Source: Sipunculus nudus (Eukaryota; Annelida; Sipuncula; Golfingiida; Sipunculidae). Taken from it: a stretch of DNA of 64,000 nucleotides. Both the position numbers and the translations under genes were made by a program. The DNA lies in contig CM049315.1 in the NCBI GenBank assembly GCA_026874595.1, forward strand, positions 35,668,164-35,732,163. The letters run 5' to 3'. The notes under the pieces were generated by a model. The model did no database searches and was not told where the DNA came from. It was given only the letters and a program-made list of their open reading frames with translations. The first letter of the stretch is position 1. Every line of letters starts with the position of its first letter. Below are positions 1 to 13,982 of this stretch, piece after piece.

Positions 1-559
1 ATGCAAGGATGTTTTGCTGTGTATTGTTCATCATATATAGTTTCTAATATGTATGCTAAACTGTACTGACCGTTTCTACCTACTATAACATAATGTAACT
101 AGGTTACACATTTTCTGAAATGAGAAATTAAAAACACAGTCACGTATTTTAGCTAAAAACTCGCGTTTTTGCCAAATAATAATTCTCAATTTTAAAAGAA
201 TAATTATTTTGATATTTTTTATTTGAATAACACGTTCATATATACATTTATTAATAGCTTTATTCCAAACAAAATTTACAGTCAATCAGTACTGAAGTCG
301 TACAACTATTTAAATAACGGTGTTACAGAGCACATTTAACATTACGCCATTTCCTATCGTGATCTGCCATTTTGTTATTTTTAGGTGCAATTTGCTCTTT
401 TATTCCATATACCATTCTAATACGTTGTTGGAGGCTCTTAATTGAAGGCATTAAATGTTTGCATCTGCATGAATACATGTACTATTTTAAAATCAACATA
501 ATAGTATCAAACCACTTTAACCCAGACATATTAAGAATGATCTGCTTTGTGATTTATGT

Positions 560-1117
560 CAAAGGTTTATGCTGGTAATGCCGATTGTACAACTGTAATC
601 GACAACCAAATAGTTCCCTTGAATCCGTCCTCAGATGAAGCCGTTCATAGCACAATGACATTTGTTCAAGAGCAGGTGGTCTGACATGCAATAAATCCCA
701 TGACATGAGTACTATGACTGCCTGTGACAGTGTCTTCATTATAGTCAAAGTTGTCAGCAATCCACTGACAGAAGCCCCAATTGTTGTTCTGTGCTGAGAG
801 CTCAGCTGGAACACTGAAACTGATTGTTCAACTGCTGCAGATTGTTCAAAAGCCTGGTTTAAGACCTGGTCATAACACACTGAAACCAAGAGTGAACAAC
901 ACATGAAGTAGTACCCGTGAACGTGTACTCTGGTGAATAAACAGACCAATTGACTGTTTCACTAAGAGAATCTTTAAACATGTTCTTCATGAAGTACTGG
1001 AGAGACTCTGGAACAATATCCGCAAGGTTATCAAGATCTGTATTGGCTGCCGACAAAGAAACATCAGTTTTGTGATCAATGTCTGATATGTCTTGTTTGA
1101 TTCTGGAAGCTACCAAC
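560..1117 (-). pseudogene. Fragment of a multicopy invertebrate element protein (VPESL ... WIADNFDYNEDT type)
   Basis: On the - strand, 1117-960 reads LADIVPESLQYFMKNMFKDS and a second piece, in another frame near 780-665, reads GFCQWIADNFDYNEDTVTG followed by STHVMGFI. I recall this pairing from large unnamed protein families repeated in coral, sponge and mollusc genomes and probably carried by mobile elements, but I cannot name the element. It is frameshifted and truncated and abuts the 3' end of the LINE at 1118. Confidence 0.5.
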
Positions 1118-4100
1118 TGAAATTGCCTCAAAAACATGTCCATGGTGGTTTTATATATATAATCAATTGCATCTTTCCAGGAAAATACCTGAGGTAAGCT
1201 CTCCTCTAGTTTAATTTTATTAGCCGGCTCATTTGTATAGTCATTTATAACCATATTATACACCTTACGGTAATTGACTTTTCTTAAGTCTAGGGCTTGA
1301 TTATTCAATAATAAAGTGTCTTTTACGTAAATATCACTCATATTCTCTGATTTTAGAACTAATTTCCACTCCTTTGGTACCGCTTGTTGTATAGAATACC
1401 AGAACATCAGGTATTTTTTATAGAGTTTATTTTCAGGGGGAATATTTCCGAAAAATTCTTAGATTCTCCATTTGGTTCGTATAAATCATGGATACATTTA
1501 TTTCCAATGTTATCAAAAAATCTAGAGTATACTGATTTACCTGCTATTTTGACAAATTTGTTGTTCCAAACGGGTTGTAATAAGATTTGTTGTGGATTCG
1601 TAGGCCAAAATGTAGCAATTTTATCCCAAATTTTAAAACAGTGTGAATAAAATTTAGATATTTTTCTTTTCATATTAAAAAAATCTAAATTGGCATTCAA
1701 TTTTTCTACACCGCCAACATTTCTTAGATACATATTAGGTATGACTATACATTTTGCATTTGATAACTTTTTCATTCGGATCATCCACATAATTCTTTGG
1801 CTTTTCAATATGCCATTAATGTCTGGCATATTTATACCACCATTTTCTTTTTCACTTACAAGTACCCAATATTTAATCTTTGGTTTACGTCCAAACCATA
1901 TAAAATCTACCATTATATTTTTAACTTTCTTGATAAAGTCTAGGGTTGGAGTCATAATATTCATGACGTATACTAATTTTGAGATTCCAATGGTTTTTAT
2001 TACTGTATTTCTTCCAAAAACTGTTAAAGTTTGCGATTTCCACATATTAAATGCGATTTTAATCTTGTCGTAGACTTTATCGAAATTGAGTTTTTGAGAG
2101 AGAGTTTCATTATATGTAAACCATATTCCTAGGATTTTAATCGCGTCCTTATGTAAATTCACCCATTTCATGTCTCTCAACGATAAAGCTGTAGGAATTG
2201 ATTTATTCCTACCCAGCCATGCCGCTTCACATTTTGTTTAATTTATTTCTATTGATTATACCTTTGCAAATTTATTTAATATTTTTTTTTTCCTTCAATC
2301 GTTGAGTCAACATCTCTTAAAAAGAATGTAGTGTTATCTGCAAATAGACATTGTTTTATTTCTGTATCACCTATCAATATTCCTTTCACTTTATTTGTTT
2401 GTCGCCCCTTTATTGCCATTATTTCAATAACCAATAAAAATAAGTATGGTTTCAATGGGGTCGACTTGTCTTGTGCCCTTTTCCATTTTAAAATAACCCG
2501 TAGTAAAACCATTATTCATTACACAGCTCTCTAACCCATTATGCATTAACTTTATCCATCTAATAAAATCATTTCCAAACCCAAATTTCTCGAGTACAGT
2601 AAATAAGAATACATGATCTATCGAGTCAAAAGCAGAGGCAAAATCGACCGCAAACATTATAGCATTAAAATCTTCTAAATAACAGAAATCTATTTTATCA
2701 TTTATTTGACGAGTTGTATCTGATATTCTTCTATCTTTTATAAAGGCAGTTTGATCCTCATCTATTATTTTTGGTAGGTTGTTTTGAAATCATTTTACTA
2801 AGGTTTTGCTTAATATCTTTGCATCCACATTGACCAAGCTGATAGGCCTCCAAGAAGTTAACTGGCGATTATCCTTTCCTGGCTTCTCAATAAGCCTAAT
2901 TATCGCTTGTCTTTGACTTGGTGACAGGGAACCAACAGTGAAGCTTCTGTTAAAGGAATGTTCAAGGTCATCACTAATTAAATAAAAAAAAGTAATTTAA
3001 AATTCTTTTGGTAGTCCGTCGTTGCCAGGAGTCTTATTGTCCTTCATTTCCTTTAATCCTTCACAAGCATTTACTTCTTGTTCTGACAAAATGGGTAAGT
3101 TTAATTCGAAAATGAAATCTACACAATCGCTCTTTTTAATAGCATTTACATTCTCAAATTTACGTTTATAAAAGGATTTAATTCCATCCATTATTTTTTG
3201 CTGGTTTACTTCTTCTTTGTCATTTATAATCAATTTCCTCACAGTAGATTTCTTCTTATTCTTGACCATAGTGTTGAAAAAATATTTAGAGCTTCGCTCT
3301 CCTTGTTCGAAAAATTCGACTCTGGATCTAACAATTAACCCCTCAGTATATTTTTCAAAATATTCTTCGATTTCTTGACGAATGGTTGTATAGTTTTTAA
3401 TAGTCGTTTTATCAGAAGCTGATAAATTCATTTCTGCGTCTTGTAATTTATTCTCTAAAATATATAGCCTCCATTTTTCCCTCTTCCGCTTCATCTTTGA
3501 GAAACTTATAGAAAATTGTTTTATTTTGAATTTTAAATAATCCCACCACGCATTTCCGTCTTAATTGCACCTCTCGGTTCTCTGTAATAATTTAATGTGG
3601 TCTCTTAAACCTGTTACATAATCTGTGTCTTTCAGTAAGGATACGTTTAACTTCCAATGTGATGGGCCATATAGTGCTTTTTGAGTGTAACTGAAATCGG
3701 TAATAACGGCGGAGTGATCAGTGAATATTGCAGGCCTAATCTTAATATCGGTCACATTTGCGTTTAAATATGAAGAAACGAAAATATAATCCAGCCTTCG
3801 TTGTCTGAGAGGATTTGTTGACCTCCATGTATATTTACGGGCATCCGGGTTTCTTACTCTAAACAGGTCAATTAAGTCAAAACTACGTGTAAGACAAGTA
3901 ACACGTTGGATCGATTTCGTCCTAGGAGTGTACGTATCGCCATCTGCATCGAGAAATGAAAGACATATATTAAAATCACCACCCCAGACAATTTGTGTTT
4001 CCGAATCTATTTGTATGTTTGTTAATATTTCCAAGGTATTGTCATAAAATATCACCTGTTGTAATTCGGTGTTAGGGGCATAAGTATTTATAAGCAACGT

Positions 4101-4418
4101 CTTTCTCCCTTGAACTAATGCTTGTACAATAATGAAACGTCCGTCTTTATCCATATTTTTAAATAGTTCCTGAAATTCTAAATCACGACCTACAAGTAAC
4201 AAAACGCCTCTTGCCTGATTTGTACCATGAGAAAAATAGGTATGTCCAGACAAATCTTGTAACCATTCTGATTCCACAGTATCTGTACAATGGGCTTCCT
4301 GAAGAAAAATTACACTTTTTGCTCCTCTGTTGTTTAACAACCAATTATAGATATCTAGTCTTTTCTTTTTTCTTCTTATTCCTTTAACATTAAGTGTTAT
4401 AACTGAGAAATCAGACAT
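1118..4418 (-). pseudogene. LINE copy 1 ORF2 relic (endonuclease-reverse transcriptase)
   Basis: 4418-3561 is an intact-looking APE-type endonuclease (VITLNVKGI, FLQEAHC, IVWGGDFNI, RRLDYIF, TDHSAVI). The RT follows in broken frames: 3494-2997 (NKTPGNDGL), 2657-2424 (FAVDFASAFDSIDH, KGTRQVDP), 2512-2276 (CLFADNTTFF), 2180-1407 and 1407-1118. Catalytic FADD is changed to FADN and RQGDP to RQVDP, so the RT is dead even without the frameshifts. Confidence 0.85.
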
Positions 4419-5189
4419 ACAGAAAACTCTTAAGATTGTAAATTGTCAATGTCTGCAAATTGCTAAATAGAAGCCAAGCACTAATACTCAAAAATATATT
4501 AATTTCCATATAAGACATATGTATAATTAATAAACATCCAAGGTGTATATTCATGCCCGGTGCACCTACTTCAACAAGGGAACAAGTGGTTAGCGCACTT
4601 TTGTCAGAGTACTTTGTAATTTTGTTATCTGTTACTGACAGAACACAAGATACATAAATAAGCAGGTAACATAATTCTATATGGTACATAGATGTGAATG
4701 TTAGAGCATGTGGCGCCTTTAGAGGAGAGAACAAAGACATCAGAGTCTTTAATAGGTAAAATGAAGTGTAAACCATTATAGTAATAAGAACAAGATCACT
4801 GAAGTGAGCCTTTAATAAAAACAATAAACATTGCCGAGAATTAAAAGTATATAATTTGAGATGGATTAGAATTTTTTTTAATAACAAGGAAGATCGGCTC
4901 CAAATGTTATAGTATACAACTTATACGTATCACCCAGTTTCTATGCAGCATTCAACATATATACGTATTCTTTATACATTCTGCAGTTTTCCAGTGTACA
5001 CATATCTGCTCATAATGAAGAATATTAATTAGTCAAATGATAATTATACCAGATCAAAAACCAACTTGCTCAAGTACTTTGTATGTAAACAAAATTTGTA
5101 CTAGTAGACACTGTAAATTTATTTCTTTGAAATTAAAAAAAAAACCCTTCTTAAGTATACTTTCATAATCATAAACAAATAACGAACGG

Positions 5190-5991
5190 TCATGTTCTTA
5201 TTGGTGTGGATGTTAACTGTGGGTTACTGTTTATAACTTCTGAATATTGTCTCGGGGGATTACTTTTCAACTGTTCGTGCCAGGCTTTGAACTTGGTTTC
5301 GCTTGTGAACCTGAGGACCTTCGTTCCTCGGTCCCTCACAAATATTACGCCATCTGTGGTCCAACAGTCCTGAATAAGGGTTTCGCGTTTTGCGGTCAAT
5401 GCACATTTGAGCATAGCCATTCGCGATTTTGTCAAATCCTTTTGTCAGAGATCCTTCGCTCTGTCGCCAGACATTCGCAGTCGAGATTTTCATTTCTTGA
5501 AGGAAACCTTTGTTTTGTGTGAAAGGAATTTCACAATGACTGCTCTAGGCCTGCCTGAGGATAATGGTCGGCCGACACGGTGTGATCGTTCTATATCGGT
5601 TTTGTTTATGTTAATGTTCAATATTGTTTTTAGCCATATCTATCACCATTTGGTCCGTATCTTCATTTTCCTGCTCTGGCCACGGATTTATAATCCTGAC
5701 TGATGTCCGACGAGAGTATTGCTGTTGATTGTCCAGCTCCTCCCTTAACATACCCACAGTATTTTGCAATTCCACTACCGTACTTGAGAGCTCCCTGATT
5801 TTATCATCATACACTTTCAGTCTCTCATCTACGGCTTCATCAACAATCTTTTTAAAGGCAATTTTAATTTCCACAGAGTCAAGAGCTACTGCTAACATTT
5901 GTGTAAATTTGTCAGAATCTCCTATCACAACTGGCTCATCGTCTTTGTGCTCAGTGTGAGCGGACAACGGGTAATCCTCAGATGAACTCAT
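5190..5991 (-). pseudogene. LINE copy 1 ORF1 relic (coiled coil plus nucleic-acid-binding CTD)
   Basis: The first frame (5991-5611) has an acidic start, a heptad region (ELSSTVVELQNTVGMLREEL) and then QQQYSRRTSVRI, the usual join of coiled coil to RRM in L1-type ORF1 proteins. After frame changes the C-terminal domain resumes at about 5440-5190 with LLDHRWRNI / QDCWTTDGVIFVRDRG in two overlapping frames. ORF1 proteins of this type bind the element RNA. At least two frameshifts make it inactive. Confidence 0.75.
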
Positions 5992-6000
5992 AACTCCCTC

Positions 6001-9000
6001 TTTATTACGCTTTTTTTACTTGTTCAAACGAGTTTCCCCTAGATGAATCACTGAGGACCCTTTTCTTTAATTTGCTTTTTCGCAGATACAGAAGTGGCCA
6101 TTCGTTAACATTTGTCTGAATGTACCTTAGGCTTTAGTATTAACATTGACCTTGGCTAAACATTCCCTGTTAGACACTATCTTACAACAATAAACCACAT
6201 AAATATAACATTTTAACAGTCAAAGATAACATATGGGTATCAGTACTTAAAACTGATCATATATACTTTCATTCACATGAATAATAAACATTAGTGGGCG
6301 ATATTTCAAACAAAAACAAAAGATGATTTTTCAGAGCCGATCTTACCTGTTGCTCACTCGAAAAGCGCCATCTGGTGTCTCAAGGTCCTTTTGAGTCATA
6401 GAAGAAGCGTTATGTCTCAAATGATATTAAATAAATCGTCAATAAAAAAGAAACAGGAACGTTCATTAATATTTTTATTGTACAGCGGCATATCAAATTA
6501 CGTTTATGCACACCTGACAATTTATTTCCTGTAAGTTTTGTGTCGCATGCCGCAATAACTGACAAAAATCCGACTTTCCAACAGAAAAAGTCGTAGCGTC
6601 GGGGTCATGAGGTTATATGTCTGGAGATATGCGGTATGGTTAAAACGTTATGATGACAAACTATTTTACTAGATAATTCTTTCCTCAACAATTGCGCCTT
6701 ATTTTCCGGATATCTTATTAATGACTCAAACTTCCATGATCGTCTTTATGATAGGTCTGTTCGGGGAGCGGGCATCGTCATGCCCTCGTCAACTTTCTGA
6801 AGTTTAGCCGCGATTGAGGTTTTGGACTGGGTATCTCCTCCAGTGCTTAACAAAACTTCCAGCTTTCCGTGGACCATTAAAGGGGATTTCCAGTCGTAAG
6901 CAACATTGAGAGCTCGTGCTTCATATCATCTCGGCGGAACGTCATTGAGGTGTAAACCGCGGCCTTTCAAAGGCCAGGGGTTCATTATGTATGATATGTG
7001 ACCGCAAACATCGCCCTTGTTAACGTACGAAGAAACGCAATGATCTGGATTACCTTGTTATCTTAAGATGTTAATTAGCTAAGTGACAGGAAATGACCCG
7101 CATGCATGCCTACACTTGCCTGACGCAAACAGGTGGGAGATGCGATCGTTTGATACGGCTGACCGATTACAGGCGCTTGGCCTCGTTGATCACCGTCTCG
7201 GCGTTTGATGTGATATTAACTGCGAACTGGTATCACTGCCAAGGGTTCCAAGCATGACAATAAACCGGGTTATGACAATATTCCATGATACTAAACGGTC
7301 AGATTTACTATTGTTTATATAGGAAATTGTTTGGGATTTCAGAATTATGCGACAATAAACGGGATTTTCTATTAACCAATATGACACAGAGTGGGCTCGT
7401 CTGTACACTGTTTTTTTTTCAAATCAATTATCGCTTTATTTTTTCTTCATCATATATATATCGAAACCATATGTGACACATTCAGTCTGTATTGGTTTTC
7501 TTTAAATAAGAAAATTATTTCACAAGAATGGAGTGTATCTTAGAAACCTCGCATATGCATGCTTATAAATCCCAGTTGAAAGAAAAAAAATTATCTGTTT
7601 ACATTCAAGCTACATCTATCTGTAATGATAAGCAACATCTATCATTTTGACAATTTGTGATAAAATAACCTAAATATGATTAATTCTCTTCACTAGATTT
7701 ATGCACTACTTTTACACTGTTCTAGAAGAGCTAACAATCACCCATTTGGTCATCTTAACTTTAATGGAGTCAATAAGAACCAATAATATATACCTGTATA
7801 TATACAAGTAACCTCCGATAGCAGTCCGTCATCAGATCTACACAATAAGAATATAATATAAGGTTTATAACATTTCATTATAATTTCATTTAAAGTCTCT
7901 GTTTAGTGCAACAGAGACACGCACGTTTCATACACGGGGAAAACGTCCGAGTTATTGAAGTTTGTAACAGTTCAGCGAGTGCGGTTAACGAAATCGAAAA
8001 AATCTGGGCGCCAAAGGTAAAGATAGGTAACACTCGAAAGGGACGACGCGAAAGAATGTTAGGCACAAAAGATTGAGAAAACAGGAAGACGTGTATTTAA
8101 TCTGTTTGCGCCACGGCATGTCAAAACAGACACTAACATCGAAGCGCCGGACAAATTCAATCTTACAGATCGTGCTCTTGTCGGGGAATCTAAAAGTATT
8201 CTTTTATATAGTCCGCCACGTACGGACTCCATTTATCTGTGATATGGAGTCCGACCGTCTGGCGATGAGAGTTCACCCTGCCGTACATGGAGGGAGCTGT
8301 AACATGAATTATCACTGCTTGTTGTGCGGTAGAGAAACATTCTTGTATTTATATATAGAAATGAACATTTTATGTATCAAATTAAATCGATATATCACCT
8401 TTATGTGCGCCTGTAAATGTTTTTTTTCCTTTGAACTGCCGGGGTTCAGTTGTTGCATGCCAACTGGACACCGCCGGAAAAGGAATCCCATGCAAATTAG
8501 GTGGGCAATCTATGCAAAAGATGAATTCAGGGGGGCTTTTCCCAGGAATGCCACTGCCGTGCACTAGGATAGACCATATTTTCATAAGCACCCTTCCCAT
8601 CATACATCGCGTGTTGTCAATGATGCTAATTTCCTAATGGTTGTTCCAACCGGAAAGCGCCATCGGCCAGACGAAGACGAAGCAATATCTGACTTCATCC
8701 AGAGTAAGTGCCCATACTTTATTAATGCTGATCATCCAGCAAAGGTTTTGGTCCCAACGGAGTCTAAGCATCTGTAACAATTATAATATGTGGGGTTTGT
8801 TTGGTGTCCTCACGCTTCACAAGGCATATACGTGTCTGAGGGTCTGTACGGATCCGTACAAACTTAGATAGTATAGACTCTCCCCGCCAGAGGCTGCAGC
8901 GCTTGTATTGTTTACTATATATACGTCAGCGCTGCAAGACTGCAGCAATCTTTTATATAGCCAACAGATGTCGCAAGTATATGTTTCCAGCTGTTCTAAT

Positions 9001-9480
9001 CAAAATTTTTGTGAATTAATCTGAAGGTATTATATTCCCCAATAGGACAGTTGTATCCACAAGAAAGAAAACACCAGGTTTATTGTTGCTAGTTTAAACC
9101 CTTATGTGTGGATGATTGACTATCAGGCAACAAGCTCTTATCAATGTAATCTTACTGTGGGCGGACAACCACTTAGAGTGGCTGAATACGGAAATCAGTT
9201 TCAGCGTTTCGTGTGGGTTTGCAAGGGAGTGACGGTTTGCCCGAAATTTAACATCGAAGGAGGTAAGTGTAACCTCGTTGGTCTGCCAGTTCCATGTTTT
9301 GTTATTCATGTAGGCAATCAGCAGTTTTCAACTTGGGATAGCTTTATGTATGATTACAATGGACAATACATACACATGTCGTTGTATCTACAAAGCGCAG
9401 CCGCAAAACGCAGAGGTCCAAAGTCCATTTACATATTTCAGGCATGTAGTACATGAGTAAGCATTAATGTTTGAACAAAT
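6001..9480. other. Intergenic, no gene recognised
   Basis: 6001-6340 is probably the 5' UTR of LINE copy 1. The rest is AT-rich with only short open frames. The longest, 8073-8567 and 9106-9456 (+), show no domain, codon pattern or splice context that I trust. Confidence 0.5.
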
Positions 9481-9745
9481 CGGCTTCCGTGGTTAAGGGG
9501 TAGAGTCTCATAACGTGCGATTGTGAGTCCCAGTCTCAGCCGAGGAGCGGTGAGATTTTCACGGTCGGTCGATCCCTACTCGGGGTGAGCGTTTTAGTTG
9601 GGAGACTTTAACCCATATCGCGGTTCACTCACAGATGAGTGCATTCCTACGCGGTTTCGTTGGTGTTAATAAAGGCACCTCAGGTGCGGTACACAGGGCC
9701 AGGTTGAAGCCAGGATAGGCATGAAGCCGGTAACAGGAACTGATT
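9481..9745 (+). mobile_element. tRNA-derived SINE (copy 1)
   Basis: Begins with a pol III A-box-like segment (TGGTTAAGGGGTAGAG), then a decayed B-box (GATTGTGAGTCCCAG), then a body with GTGAGATTTTCACGGTCGG. The head and this body motif recur on the - strand at about 20.2 kb, so both belong to one SINE family. Confidence 0.55.
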
Positions 9746-12144
9746 TCTACAGATGTACATAGAGACGTATTAAGCCATGGGGTTACATATACCATAACAT
9801 GTATAAAAAATGTATTTAAGCAAACTATTTAAATGGAGAAAACAGGTTTCAGGGGAGGGTTCTACAAGCCTGGTGAAGGGTGGCAGAGTCCGAAAATGTT
9901 CGGGACTTGGGAAGGGAATCACACGGTTTTTTTTTTTTTTTCAAATGGTGTACCGGTATGTGAAACACAGCATCTAGATTTCCTGGGCCACTAAATGCTT
10001 CTCATACCTATCGCCTTTTCCTTCTCTGGACAGTATCTTATTTACTTGCCATTAACTATTTATTAATATTACAGACAAAAATTAAAGTAATTTTGCTTCT
10101 TCATCCGGTCTGAATTGTAAGTAAAAAGGTATCAAGAATAGTTGTGTCATTATTTCATAAAAATCTTACATTACAAGGACGAGGTATTCATGGTGTTTCA
10201 AATGTGTCCCTCGTGGTAACAGGGGGAAATCGGAGGACTATCTCAATTAGGGGACAGGACAAGACACTTACAAGCAACCACCTCCCTCATTTTAGTAAAA
10301 GCATGGAGGGAAAATTATACGGAGTGAGGACTAGGATGGAGAGCGCGTCGCATCTCAGTGTGAAAGTTCTTTGATCTAGTAGGATTGCTTGTCAAGGAAG
10401 CTGTCATATCAGTCCCGTACTAAATAAATATTCTTTTCAGATGTAATGAATTTAAGATATTAATTTGAGTTAGCACTTTAACGTTGTAGATTTCTTGATA
10501 ATAAACTAGATTTCACTGGTGCCGAAGAGGGATGTCCTCGCATGAAAAAAAATCTGGGGAAAATTTTGTCCACTCATTTCTAAACATGAACATGCTAATC
10601 TTAAATAACGGCCTGCTTTGTTCACTGTCAAGCGACAAGCGAAACAAGAAAACCATGCACTGTGAGGTAAATTCAGATACAATAAAAAAGTCACAGAACT
10701 ATCCAGTATGATATATACATCCCGCATATATAGTGCGTTGACAAGCTGAAATCAAAGCAGCGGGACTAAAAAATCACTCAGTGTGGTACCCGGTATATAA
10801 GGATTCTACAGCCGGTGCCTGCGCATATAGGCCCTATGTCTTTTAATTAGAGAATACACGTGAATTCAATTTTAACTTCTGCTTGCTTACATTTCATGGA
10901 TATTCATGCGAATTATCCAGCAAACAAGTGCTTATGCTTATTAGCTGCCGAAAGCAACACCGGACGCATTAATTATACCGCTGCCGTTTACAACCTGTCG
11001 CGATAACGATATATATATGAATATAATATTATGATTACAAATATAAGTGATTACAAATGTCAATATGACAATAATCGGGGCTATCCTATCAAAACTAACT
11101 GATATGACAAAAAATTATGTATTGGCTATCATTGGGGTGAGGCTGTTATTTATGTTGGCGATAATTTAGAGGTGAACTGGAGAGTCACAGGCATGCTTGT
11201 GTATTTTTGGATTCACAAGACCTGGTGTATACTGCGCTGTGTACACTGTACTGGCGCTCGCTGTTGCGGATATTATATTATCAAACTAGGGTGTTGATTT
11301 AAATTTGTATATTTGTTCTGCGCTTATTTCGCCGTGGAAAGTGTAGACCAATAAAAAACAATTACTAAGCTGACCTGCCTATGGTTGGGAATAGAAACTC
11401 AGGGACGAAAGGAGGTCACTTATGTGCAAAGAACACGTGAGTAATTCTTAGCAATAAAATACACAGACACACTTGACATGAAAGTGAGAGTCCTGGGCTT
11501 AACTTTTTTTATCCCGGTTGGTGTTTACCAGCGATGGATCAAGAAAACTCGAGAACAGGGGGACACTAAATCTGCATCGGCAGTTTAAGGATATTATAAA
11601 ACTTATAATATATATATATATATATATACTCGTATTTGTATGCTATCTTAACCTAATGAATGACACAATTGCTTATTTATATCCGCCACTTATGAATTTG
11701 AAAGTAATAAACTGTGAAACAAGAGACGTTTAAACTAACAATTAAACACGAATATAAATGGGAGAAAAACAGATAAATTGGGGGGGGGGGGGGGCTCGGG
11801 CGCCGACCTCTCGATCTGCCACTGTTTACTGATAATAATACGGAAAAATTACCTCCCTTTCCGTTTAAATAAACAGGGCGTCTAAACGTATGTTTCCAAT
11901 AAAAGAATAGGCCTAAATCTAAAATAAGGTTAAACACATGGATTCGTGACCACATTTTGCGTTTATGTCAAGGTTACGGCAGGTTTATCGTCAAACAATG
12001 ATTACTCGTTCTATCGGATCTTGCAACTATATATGCAAAGAGTCACCCCTCGGCTCACCCCTCTCCTGTTGAGCTGTAACATGACTCATTTTTATCTATT
12101 TATTCATAGGCTTTTGAGCGTTTTTTCAAGTAGGGGGGGCGGGG

Positions 12145-12190
<46 letters not shown>

Positions 12191-13504
12191 GCTTTTGAGC
12201 GTGGGACGGGGTGTTTTCTACAAGTAAAGCCCAGTAAAGGGGGGGGGGGGGGTTATAGGACAGGGTATCCCCCTCGATAGGTTTTGAATATTTTGAAAAA
12301 AAAAGTAAGACATAAGATAAGCATTTTTAATGCAGTATATTGACCAATTTCCTTCTTTTAAATACATGCTGCAACACATATTTATTACCAAATATCAAAT
12401 ATTTAATTTACAGAATCATGTGTGCAAAATTGGTAATATACCTTAAAACAGTCTTCTGCGAATCTTACTCATACTTATGATCCATCACTGGGTTATTACT
12501 TTTACACAGAACAAGGCATGCATGGTATGAAGCACAAACCAATATAGGCTTACTGGGAGGCAAAGGATATCGGCCTATCATTTTCAAACTACATGAAGGT
12601 TAAATTGTTATTATCAAATAAATATTTCCATGTACAATTAATTTACAAAAGAAAAAACTGACGTGATTTCATTCATACATAATTACGCATTGAGCGATAC
12701 AAAATAATATATTTCAAAACATACCTCTCAATGAGGCGATCAGTTTAAATAATTATCATGCAAGTATATTTCCAACTGTTTTCACTTAAATTAATATTAT
12801 ATTTAATTCCCATTTATGTGTACCTCAAAATAGTAGACAATATTGCCCGATATTACTAAACACAATAATTTAGGAAATAAAGTCCCTGTTGTTTACAGGT
12901 GAGGCATGTAGACTGAGAAGAAATACAATGCATTTTTCATGCATGCCAATTGGTTGAATTAACGTCATTCGTTAAAACGGGCACAAATCTTAACAATTGG
13001 ACTTAGAATCTTCTAACTTGACATCCTGAGAGTTCCACAAAAGTTGTCCCCAGAAACCTGGTTTTATTTACGGGGAATTATTTCCAGAAATAATGCAAAA
13101 TACACACAAATTGCCAGATTCCTCAGGAACGTCTGTTTTGATTGTCATCAAAGTTGGTGTGCTTATGGGTCTTGTTGAACGATGAAGCCACCTACATTTT
13201 CTTTATTAGTCGCCTCTGCATGGACAATTTGTCAACATGATAGTGGGCTGAGCGTAAGGACCCATGTTGACAATTTTTTTTTCTTAATTCTGCCACCGTA
13301 CCTATCCATATACTTTTCTCCTATTGACAGAAACCTCTTTTCTTAATGGTTTCTGTCTGTTTTCGTCGGATTTGGTTCACAATCAATAGAAAGAATTAGC
13401 ATATGTAGAAATTCATGGGTACCTTTCCACTTCTACCGTTTGATTGAACTGGAAAACTTATATGGCCTATCTTCGCATGCAAGTAATCTGTACTTTTACA
13501 TGTA
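9746..13504. other. Intergenic, AT-rich, simple repeats only
   Basis: No gene recognised. It holds a poly-T run near 9930, short AT tracts, G-runs at 11780-11794 and 12238-12252, and a TA microsatellite at 12147-12187. Confidence 0.5.
12147..12187. repeat. (TA)n microsatellite
   Basis: TA tract flanked by G-runs, with a GAGCGT-containing phrase (GGCTTTTGAGCG) repeated on both sides. Confidence 0.9.
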
Positions 13505-13507
13505 TTA

Positions 13508-13979
13508 AGGCCAGTTTACACGGTGCAATTTTCCTTACGACTGTCACATGCGACTGTTTTATGCGACAATATCGCTCCGTGAAGGCGGTTTCACACCGGA
13601 TACATCACGAACGAATAGTTCATGTTGTACGTCTAAAATCATGTCGCATCCGAAATTTCATTCACATCAAACCCGAACGATATTTTTGGTTTCCGGGTTT
13701 GCCCTTATATTAGAGCATTTTGAGTAAATAATTTTTAGCTCAAAGCTAAGTCTAGAGCAAATTTGCTGTACGGTTTGTAGTTTAAAATCACGAAATTGTT
13801 ATGAAACCACAATCAAATCTTGTATACAAATAGCCCTGCATCACCCTTGAAACATTAGCACATATATCAAGCAACCTTTGAGTGATAAAGTCGCATGCGA
13901 CATAGATCGCTCCGTGTAATCCGACTGTATAATTGCATGCGACAGTCGTGAAGAAAAATCGCACCGTGTAAATAGACCT
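13508..13979. mobile_element. Harbinger-like MITE A (TTA target duplication)
   Basis: Terminal inverted repeats AGGCCAGTTTACACGGTGC and, at the far end, the complement of AGGTCTATTTACACGGTGC. TTA flanks both sides (13505-13507, 13980-13982). No transposase frame. Inside, at 13583, lies an orphan left arm of the MITE B family (AGGCGGTTTCACACCGG), indicating nesting. Confidence 0.65.
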
Positions 13980-13982
13980 TTA

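Larger units (their letters stand above)
1118..6000 (-). mobile_element. Degenerate L1/Tx1-type LINE retrotransposon (copy 1)
   Basis: The - strand shows an ORF1 relic (5991-5190), a ~770-bp spacer, and an ORF2 relic beginning at 4418 with endonuclease then reverse transcriptase. Reading ends near 1118, where unrelated element sequence starts, so the zinc-knuckle end of ORF2 and the poly-A tail are missing. It is the only one of the three LINEs here with most of ORF1. No target-site duplication can be identified because the 3' end is lost. Confidence 0.85.

Noticed and set aside
4411-4887. 158-codon frame between LINE copy 1 ORF1 and ORF2
   Set aside because: Lies in the inter-ORF spacer, with no similarity to ORF1, ORF2 or any known domain.
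8073-8567. 164-codon open frame (+)
   Set aside because: Composition looks random and no domain is visible; overlapping frames on both strands are equally open.
9106-9456. 116-codon open frame (+)
   Set aside because: No recognisable domain. A strong internal GTAAGT at 9261 and lack of partner exons argue against a single coding exon. Probably chance.
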